Of a stretch of 64,000 nt of DNA, positions 58,870 through 64,000 are shown piece by piece. Source of the stretch: Streptococcus macedonicus ACA-DC 198 (lineage in GTDB: Bacteria; Bacillota; Bacilli; Lactobacillales; Streptococcaceae); NCBI GenBank assembly GCA_000283635.1, contig HE613569.1, positions 1,203,501-1,267,500 on the forward strand, in the 5' to 3' direction. Position 1 is the stretch's first letter; every line of letters starts with the position of its first letter. Both the position numbers and the translations under genes were made by a program. The notes under the pieces were generated by a model. The model had not been told where the DNA came from and ran no database searches. It saw only the letters and a list, made by a program, of their open reading frames with translations.

Positions 58870-59067
58870 ATGAAAGTATCAATAATTCCCGAAAAATGTA
58901 TTGCTTGCGGCCTATGCCAGACATATTCTAAACTTTTTGATTACCATGATGACGGTATCGTAAAATTTGCCGATTCTGAGGATTTAGAAAAAGTTGTTCC
59001 TAACTCAGATCAAGACACCCTCACTGCTATCAAATCTTGCCCAACAAAGGCTCTTACTATTTTGTAG
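58870..59067 (+). CDS. Ferredoxin, single [4Fe-4S] cluster
   Basis: A 65-residue ferredoxin. Cys10, Cys13 and Cys16 (CIACGLC) plus Cys57 (SCPTKAL) form one cluster; the second cluster of longer clostridial ferredoxins is missing. It carries electrons to unknown partners; the ferredoxin reductase at 11827 is a candidate. It overlaps the 3' end of ebsA tail to tail. The ATG lacks a ribosome site and lies 6 nt after a -10 box, so a leaderless mRNA is likely. Confidence 0.92.
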   Translation: MKVSIIPEKCIACGLCQTYSKLFDYHDDGIVKFADSEDLEKVVPNSDQDTLTAIKSCPTKALTIL

Positions 59068-59545
59068 GAGCTTTTTTGTTAGCCTTGTAAGCTTCAAAGT
59101 AATCCAGCTTGATAAAATTGTCTATCAATTCTACTGCGCCAAGAAAGTCAGGATGAACTGCCAAAGCATCTAAAAAGTATTTCTTAGGCCATTTTCTCAT
59201 ATAAAAAATACGGTCTGGCTGATTTTTAATTTTTATGATAATACCAGATTTGTTGACTTCAATCTTTTTAATCTGTGCAATCGCTACGCTTGATTTTTCA
59301 AAAGGATTCAAAGAAACAATCCGTAATCTTCCATTTTCTTCGATAACGAAATACCGATGAAAACCAAGACCAACCAGCACAATAAAGATAGCAAATAAGA
59401 TAAAAAATTGACTTGGTATTTTTGTCCGCTCAAACAGTAATGATAAGCCGATAAACATTGGCGCTACAGCAATGGACCAATAGATAATTGACCAAGATAA
59501 CTCAGGTTGCCAGTGGTATCGCATCTTTCCAAAGATTTTAATCAT
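59057..59545 (-). CDS. EbsA family protein
   Basis: A 162-residue protein with two N-terminal membrane helices (about 18-38 and 46-66) and a cytoplasmic PH-like domain (RYFVIEENGRLRIVSLNPFEKS). It matches the streptococcal EbsA family beside ferredoxin and pepT. The family name comes from enterococcal pore-forming protein EbsA; the function is poorly known. Its end overlaps the ferredoxin gene by 11 bp. Confidence 0.8.
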   Translation of the reverse strand: MIKIFGKMRYHWQPELSWSIIYWSIAVAPMFIGLSLLFERTKIPSQFFILFAIFIVLVGLGFHRYFVIEENGRLRIVSLNPFEKSSVAIAQIKKIEVNKSGIIIKIKNQPDRIFYMRKWPKKYFLDALAVHPDFLGAVELIDNFIKLDYFEAYKANKKAPTK

Positions 59546-59598
59546 AACAGTCCTCCATTAATCTATTCTAACAAACAATACTTATGTAAAGCTTAAGG

Positions 59599-60816
59599 TT
59601 ATTTTTGGACAATACCGATAATAACATCCACAGCTTTTTCCATTGTTTGAAGACTGACAAATTCAAAGCGACCATGCATATTTTCACCACCTGCAAATAG
59701 GTTTGGCGTAGGAATTCCCATAAATGAGATTTTTGAACCGTCTGTTCCACCACGAATTGGCTCGATAACTGGCTTGATTTCCAAATCTTCCATGACTTCC
59801 TTAGCAAGTTCAACTGGTGTCATGTCTTTTTCAATGATTTTCTTCATATTGTAGTATTGGTCATGAAGATTGACAATAACACTTTCTTTACCTAATTCAG
59901 CATTCATCTTATCAGCGATTTCTTGAACCATTTTTTTACGATTTTCAAACGAGCCGTCTTCAAAATCACGGATAATATATGAGCTGTGTGCTTTTTCCAC
60001 AGTACCTTCCATACCATGTAAATGGAAAAATCCTTCATAGCCTTCTGTATTTTCAGGGCGTTCATTTTCTGGTAATTGGTTATGGAAATCAATCGCTAGT
60101 TGCAAAGCGTTAATCATTTGATTTTTAGCTGTTCCTGGGTGAACATTACGTCCCATGAAATCAACTTCCAAAGCAGCTGCACTAAATGTTTCGTATTGAA
60201 TTTCGCCAAGTGGTCCACCATCGACCGTATAAGCAAAGTCAACGTTGAAATCATCAACATCGAATTTATCAGCACCGACACCGATTTCTTCGTCAGGACC
60301 AAAACCAACACGAATCTCACCATGTTTGATTTCAGGATGAGCTACCAAGTATTCAACGGCTGTCATGATTTCAGCGATACCTGATTTATCATCAGAACCA
60401 AGAAGGGTTGTTCCGTCAGTTGTTACCAAGGTTTGACCAAGGTAATTATTTAAATTTGGAAATTCTTCTGGGTTGAGGTTATAACCAGATTGACCAAGTT
60501 CAATAGCGCCACCTGCATAATTTTCAATAACTTGTGGCTTGATACCTTCAGCGTTAAAATCAGCCGTATCCATGTGTGCGATAAAACCAATTTTTCGTGT
60601 TTTTGTTGAATCGTTAGCTGGTAAAGTACCAACAAGATAACCATTTGTCAAATAGTGTACATCTTGCAAACCAACCGCTTCCATCTCAGGCTTCAAAACG
60701 TTTAATGCAAAGTCAACTTGAGTCTGAGTTGAAGGTGTTGTAGTACTGTCAGGATTACTACGCGTATTCACTTTCACATAGCTTAAAAAACGATTTAATA
60801 AATTTTCGTAAGACAT
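59599..60816 (-). CDS. pepT: Peptidase T (tripeptide aminopeptidase)
   Basis: A 405-residue M20 zinc metallopeptidase that removes N-terminal residues from tripeptides. Metal and catalytic motifs: [40 protein letters not shown] and [14 protein letters not shown]. It is cytoplasmic. AGAGGTGAATA precedes the ATG, and an extended -10 lies at 60843-60851. Confidence 0.97.
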   Translation of the reverse strand: MSYENLLNRFLSYVKVNTRSNPDSTTTPSTQTQVDFALNVLKPEMEAVGLQDVHYLTNGYLVGTLPANDSTKTRKIGFIAHMDTADFNAEGIKPQVIENYAGGAIELGQSGYNLNPEEFPNLNNYLGQTLVTTDGTTLLGSDDKSGIAEIMTAVEYLVAHPEIKHGEIRVGFGPDEEIGVGADKFDVDDFNVDFAYTVDGGPLGEIQYETFSAAALEVDFMGRNVHPGTAKNQMINALQLAIDFHNQLPENERPENTEGYEGFFHLHGMEGTVEKAHSSYIIRDFEDGSFENRKKMVQEIADKMNAELGKESVIVNLHDQYYNMKKIIEKDMTPVELAKEVMEDLEIKPVIEPIRGGTDGSKISFMGIPTPNLFAGGENMHGRFEFVSLQTMEKAVDVIIGIVQK

Positions 60817-60842
60817 TATTCACCTCTATTTTTTTCATTACC

Positions 60843-60851
60843 ATTATAGCA
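60843..60851 (-). promoter_or_regulatory. Extended -10 promoter of pepT
   Basis: TGCTATAAT on the minus strand, directly after the T run of the first copy of the terminator repeat. Confidence 0.6.
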
Positions 60852-60859
60852 TAAAAAAA

Positions 60860-61006
60860 CAGTCCAGTGGACTGTTTTTTCATGAGTCTTGAAATTAATG
60901 AACGAGTTCAGTCCAGTGGACTGTTTTTTTATGAGTCTTGAAATTAATGAACGAGTTCAGTCCGGTGGACTATTTTTTAACGAGTCATAAAATTAATAAA
61001 GAGTTC
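60860..61006. repeat. Three tandem 49-bp units, each with a terminator-like hairpin
   Basis: CAGTCCAGTGGACTG hairpins begin at 60860, 60909 and 60958, exactly 49 bp apart. Each is followed by T6-T7 (plus strand) and GAGTCTTGAAATTAATGAACGAGTT. Units 1 and 2 are almost identical; unit 3 has diverged, with its stem closed by a different central base (CCGGT). Unit 1 also has a T run on the minus strand and can end the lipoprotein transcript. Confidence 0.85.
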
Positions 61007-61025
61007 GTTTTAAAATTTAAAACTT

Positions 61026-61607
61026 TTATTCTGATACATGATAATAAGCTTTGTTAGCGATATCTCCAGAACTAATATCGGCAGAAGAAATAATACGGTC
61101 TTTTGATAACTCAGAATTATCACTTTGTCCGTTCAAATAATCACTAGAAAAGCTAGTATTAGCAGGTACAATGTAAAGTGTCACATTTGTTTTTGACCCT
61201 GTTTGAACATCTAAGAGTAAGATTCCATTTTGATCAATATCCAGAAAATCAGCCGTCAACCCTTCTGTTGCCAATCCCGCATCATCAAACGTCAAAGTTT
61301 CCCCAGAAGCATTCTGCCACGTTCCAGCCATTGTTGAATAGTCTGCTTTCAAAATAGCACCTGTATTAATTGGAGCTAACGTAACTTCTATTGATGATGA
61401 ACTTTCTGTTGATGGTACTTCTTCTGATTTAGATGAAACAGTTGATGATGTACTTATCTCACTTGAACTTGTCGATTTCTTAACACTACTACTTACTGTA
61501 GTTAACGAAGAACTCTGATTGGTACTATTTTGCGAATGCGTAGAACACGCCGCTAGTAATCCTAAAGACAAAAGTAAGGTTAGGTAACATCTCAATTTCT
61601 TTTTCAT
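61026..61607 (-). CDS. Lipoprotein with DUF6287-like domain
   Basis: A 193-residue exported lipoprotein. The signal peptide MKKKLRCYLTLLLSLGLLAAC has lipobox LAAC with the lipidated Cys21. A Ser/Thr spacer (22-75) leads to a C-terminal domain (about 78-193) with STMAGTWQNASGETLTFDDAG, resembling DUF6287. AAAGGAGG precedes the ATG, 12 nt after the GH25 gene, so the two form an operon. Function unknown. Confidence 0.8.
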   Translation of the reverse strand: MKKKLRCYLTLLLSLGLLAACSTHSQNSTNQSSSLTTVSSSVKKSTSSSEISTSSTVSSKSEEVPSTESSSSIEVTLAPINTGAILKADYSTMAGTWQNASGETLTFDDAGLATEGLTADFLDIDQNGILLLDVQTGSKTNVTLYIVPANTSFSSDYLNGQSDNSELSKDRIISSADISSGDIANKAYYHVSE

Positions 61608-61619
61608 TGGTAACCTCCT

Positions 61620-63677
61620 TTACCATGTGAAGCGACCAGTATAATCAATGTTTTCATCTAAATCATGTGATAATTTAGGTGATACATTTGTATATTGCCA
61701 TGCCGCTGCTGATGAATAATAAGCAAGGGATTTAGCTGTTTCTTGGTCTAAATAGGTATATCCATAAACATAGTGAGCTACCCAGAAATTAGACATGCCA
61801 AATGTTGATGTGCTAACTTTTCCGCCCTTGATATCCAACCAACTTGCCATTGTATAGTAAACCAAGTCACCATAACCAAGGCGACTCATTTCTTCTTTCC
61901 AAGCTCGCGTGCTAACATTAATATCTCCATTTAGCATTTCTGAAGATTCCATATCATTAACCATAACTGTTGAACTTGAAAGTCCTAATGATTTTGCAAC
62001 CGAAACAAAGTATTGCGCTTCGGCTTTAGCTTCCGCAGCCGTTTCATAATGTGAATAATGATAAGCTGAAACTTTCAAACCAGCAGCTTGTGCATTGCTA
62101 ATTTGAGAACTTGCATATGGATTGGTATAACTTGTTCCTTCTGTCAATTTAACAACCACACCTGTAATTCCTTGACTCTTCAATGATAGGAATTCAGTAA
62201 CTGAAATAACGCCATTATGACTACTGATATCAATGAAATAGGACGATTCTTGCTGAACAGGTTGGTCTGCATTAAAAGTATAGCTACCTAGATTATAACC
62301 TGATGTTGTCCCATCACTAAAATCAACATAGACATGCACCGTATAATCACCTTTGATGTAATCATGATACTTTTCATCTACTGTTAAGCTTGCGGTGCCA
62401 TTAGTAATATCTGATGTTGTGTACCAGTAAAGGTTAGATTGATCACTTTCTGACCAAGCCACTACACGAATGAATTTCAATTGCTTACTTGCGCTTGTCT
62501 CAGAGACTGTAACAGTCAATACTCCACTATCTTTATCATAATTTGAAACAGTTATTGTTGGTGCTGTTGCACTTGTTTCTGTGACTGTAAAACCTTTGGT
62601 TACAGCTAAGCCGATAAACTGATTGCCGAGTTTGCTTTGCCCATAAACGTAAACATTGTAGTCACCTGAATCATAATGATGATCTTTCAATGAAATGGTA
62701 CCAGTATAAGTTGATGAATCTTCTTTAGTCGCAGTTAACCAATCAATATCATCTTGTCCGTTTACCGTACTCCAAACTGGTAAAGATACTGATTTGATAT
62801 AAATTGGCACATTTATCACCGTGACTTTGTAGGTATTGTCATCAACTTTGGTAATAGTTGTTTGAACATTTGACTTTTCAATAACAATATCTGTCGCATT
62901 CAAACCAACAGCTTTACCTGTTTCAAATGAATACGTGTGAATATGATAAGTTTCATATCCTGAATGATTTTCATATGATGCTAAAGCTGTTCCAGCAAAA
63001 CTTGCATCAGACCAAACCAAATCATCTTGGTCATTATTATCAGACCAAGCCGCAAATTTTAGAGATTCTCCTGCTGTGATAGTTCCATTATATTGAATGG
63101 AAAGCGTATTTCCAGAAACAGAAGCCTCTACTAATGATTTTTGAGTCTGGGTTGAAGTCACTTTCTTTGCTGTTGCTTGCACCAATGACGTCGTAAGACT
63201 TGCTGTATTGACTTCAGAAACAGTATCAGTATTCACCTTCAAAGTTTCAGTCTCATTGTCATCTTCCGTAACTTCTTCATCCACAGCACTAGTGATTGTA
63301 GTGCTTGTTTCTGCTACTTCTGCTGTTTGAGAATCCTCGCTGACTTCTTCTGCTTTTGTATTGGCACCAAGATTATCAGACGTATCAGACAATGCTGACT
63401 CATTAGCTACTACTGTCGCATCTGTTGTGTCTGTAGTTGCTGAAGCTATTGAAGAATTATTTTCAGAAACCGTTGTTTCGTTATTGCTATCTTCTACAAG
63501 TGGCTGTTCAGATGACAATTCCGTTGCTTGTTCTACTTCAAATACAGATGTATCTGCAACATTGTTTTCTGTCGTTGATGAAACTTGCTCCGTTTGAACA
63601 TTCTCAGCTGTTGTAGAAATCGTTGTGTTTTCATCTGCTAAAACTAAACTTGAACTTAGAAAAGCCCCAATAATCAC
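61620..63677 (-). CDS. Secreted GH25 muramidase with three GBS Bsp-like repeats; start disrupted
   Basis: A cell-wall lysozyme. Part of a signal peptide is visible (IIGAFLSSSLVLA), then a Ser/Thr/Glu spacer (15-180) and three Bsp-like repeats (about 185-268, 271-367, 373-470), each with WS-x4-QDD-x-x-W-like cores. A GH25 domain (479-685) has Asp483 in FIDISSHNG and VNDMESSE. The only ribosome site (GGAGGGGAGC) leads to a TTG that is out of frame by one base in an A6 run. Five A's would give MKNVLRNCLLSPVIIGAFL. As written, translation would need the GTG at 63677, which has no ribosome site. Confidence 0.85.
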   Translation of the reverse strand: MIIGAFLSSSLVLADENTTISTTAENVQTEQVSSTTENNVADTSVFEVEQATELSSEQPLVEDSNNETTVSENNSSIASATTDTTDATVVANESALSDTSDNLGANTKAEEVSEDSQTAEVAETSTTITSAVDEEVTEDDNETETLKVNTDTVSEVNTASLTTSLVQATAKKVTSTQTQKSLVEASVSGNTLSIQYNGTITAGESLKFAAWSDNNDQDDLVWSDASFAGTALASYENHSGYETYHIHTYSFETGKAVGLNATDIVIEKSNVQTTITKVDDNTYKVTVINVPIYIKSVSLPVWSTVNGQDDIDWLTATKEDSSTYTGTISLKDHHYDSGDYNVYVYGQSKLGNQFIGLAVTKGFTVTETSATAPTITVSNYDKDSGVLTVTVSETSASKQLKFIRVVAWSESDQSNLYWYTTSDITNGTASLTVDEKYHDYIKGDYTVHVYVDFSDGTTSGYNLGSYTFNADQPVQQESSYFIDISSHNGVISVTEFLSLKSQGITGVVVKLTEGTSYTNPYASSQISNAQAAGLKVSAYHYSHYETAAEAKAEAQYFVSVAKSLGLSSSTVMVNDMESSEMLNGDINVSTRAWKEEMSRLGYGDLVYYTMASWLDIKGGKVSTSTFGMSNFWVAHYVYGYTYLDQETAKSLAYYSSAAAWQYTNVSPKLSHDLDENIDYTGRFTW

Positions 63678-63802
63678 TGGCGATAAAAGACAATTTCGCA
63701 GGACATTTTTTCAAATGCTCCCCTCCTCTTTCTTACTTCCTTTTCACCATTGTAACATGATTTTCAATGTCTACAAGCGCATACAAATTCCCTATCACAA
63801 AT

Positions 63803-63830
63803 AAGGTAGCGATTTCAAAACCGCTACCTT
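63803..63830 (-). terminator. Terminator after the CHAP-domain gene
   Basis: AAGGTAGCG/CGCTACCTT stem around a 10-nt loop, five bases past the stop. The T tail is weak. Confidence 0.6.
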
Positions 63831-63834
63831 ATGA

Positions 63835-64000
63835 TTAATCTGGATAAATGTAGGTTACACTTCCACCCCAGAATGAATCGAGTGGATTAAACCAACCACG
63901 GAAATTCGCTATGTATTGATTTCCAGCGTAATTAGATTCTTTAACTTGAATACGTGTATTACTCGCTACATCTGCCACATAAGCTACGTGACCATAACCG
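63835..64000 (-). CDS. CHAP-domain cell-wall hydrolase, C-terminal fragment
   Basis: The last 54 codons of a gene entering from the right edge. [11 protein letters not shown] contains the CHAP-domain catalytic His, and [19 protein letters not shown] with a terminal VTYIYPD is typical of streptococcal CHAP amidases/endopeptidases. The catalytic Cys and any binding domain lie outside the window. It is next to a GH25 lysozyme, so this is a wall-hydrolase neighbourhood. Confidence 0.85.
   Translation of the reverse strand, partial: GYGHVAYVADVASNTRIQVKESNYAGNQYIANFRGWFNPLDSFWGGSVTYIYPD

Noticed and set aside
60860..61006. CRISPR-like array
   Set aside because: Only three units with near-identical whole periods (no unique spacers), and each repeat is a terminator hairpin.

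Overview
This 64 kb window looks like a streptococcal chromosome, most likely from the S. bovis/equinus group. The genus call rests on AT-rich Firmicute-type genes, the lspA-rluD pair beside an MtaR/CpsY-type LysR regulator, the DUF1149-DegV pair, the cmk-LysM-ferredoxin-EbsA-pepT block, and the rlmI-aroD-aroE-aroB-aroC-tyrA-ylbF order. The species-group call is an inference. Almost all genes lie on the minus strand. There is no rRNA, CRISPR array or intact prophage.

Layout. 1-3.4 kb: DegV, DUF1149, a GH73-type glucosaminidase and a wrecked ltrA-like gene. 3.6-7.9 kb: the methionine genes (Hcy methyltransferase/MTHFR fusion and metE) behind two perfect Met boxes; their probable regulator, mtaR, sits at 33.3 kb. 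8-11.7 kb: the fruR-fruK-fruA operon with a cre site and FruR-like repeats. 11.8-18.5 kb: a ferredoxin-NADP reductase, GrpB protein, rimM-trmD, tRNA-Glu, tRNA-Gln, a Ca-type P-ATPase behind a yybP-ykoY (Mn) riboswitch, and rpsP-khpA. 18.6-20.9 kb: two decayed small secreted proteins, a methyltransferase and a frameshifted TVP38/DedA-like gene. 21-24.3 kb: a MacAB-like ABC exporter. 24.4-31.9 kb: the pyrR-uraA-pyrB-carA-carB operon with three PyrR-type RNA hairpins. 32-35.6 kb: mtaR-lspA-rluD and rplU-prp-rpmA. 35.6-40 kb: CapA, GNAT, cysteine desulfurase and thiI. 40-42 kb: two plus-strand genes including folC. 42-49.5 kb: an L-HicDH-like dehydrogenase and the aromatic operon. 49.6-54 kb: a surface protein, a broken tyrosine integrase and an LtaS-type synthase. 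54.3-56.2 kb: a class C-like group II intron just after the rplT terminator. 56.3-60.8 kb: infC-rpmI-rplT, cmk, LysM protein, ferredoxin, EbsA and pepT. 60.8-64 kb: a triplicated 49-bp terminator repeat, a lipoprotein, a GH25/Bsp-repeat protein and a CHAP-domain fragment.

The least expected structure lies between carA and carB (27644-27770). A Shine-Dalgarno sequence is separated from the carB ATG by about 120 nt that can fold into a gap-free three-way junction. Folded, the SD would sit 9 nt from the start codon, just downstream of a PyrR-type hairpin. thiI shows the same design in miniature, with a simple hairpin between SD and ATG. Three other genes (ferredoxin and two methyltransferases) have a -10 box only 6-7 nt before the ATG and no SD, so they look leaderless.

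Gene decay is common here. The ltrA-like gene, both small secreted proteins, the TVP38-like gene and the integrase are broken, and the GH25 gene has a frame break at its start. Several of these lesions lie in A/T homopolymers, so either slippage or sequencing error should be considered.
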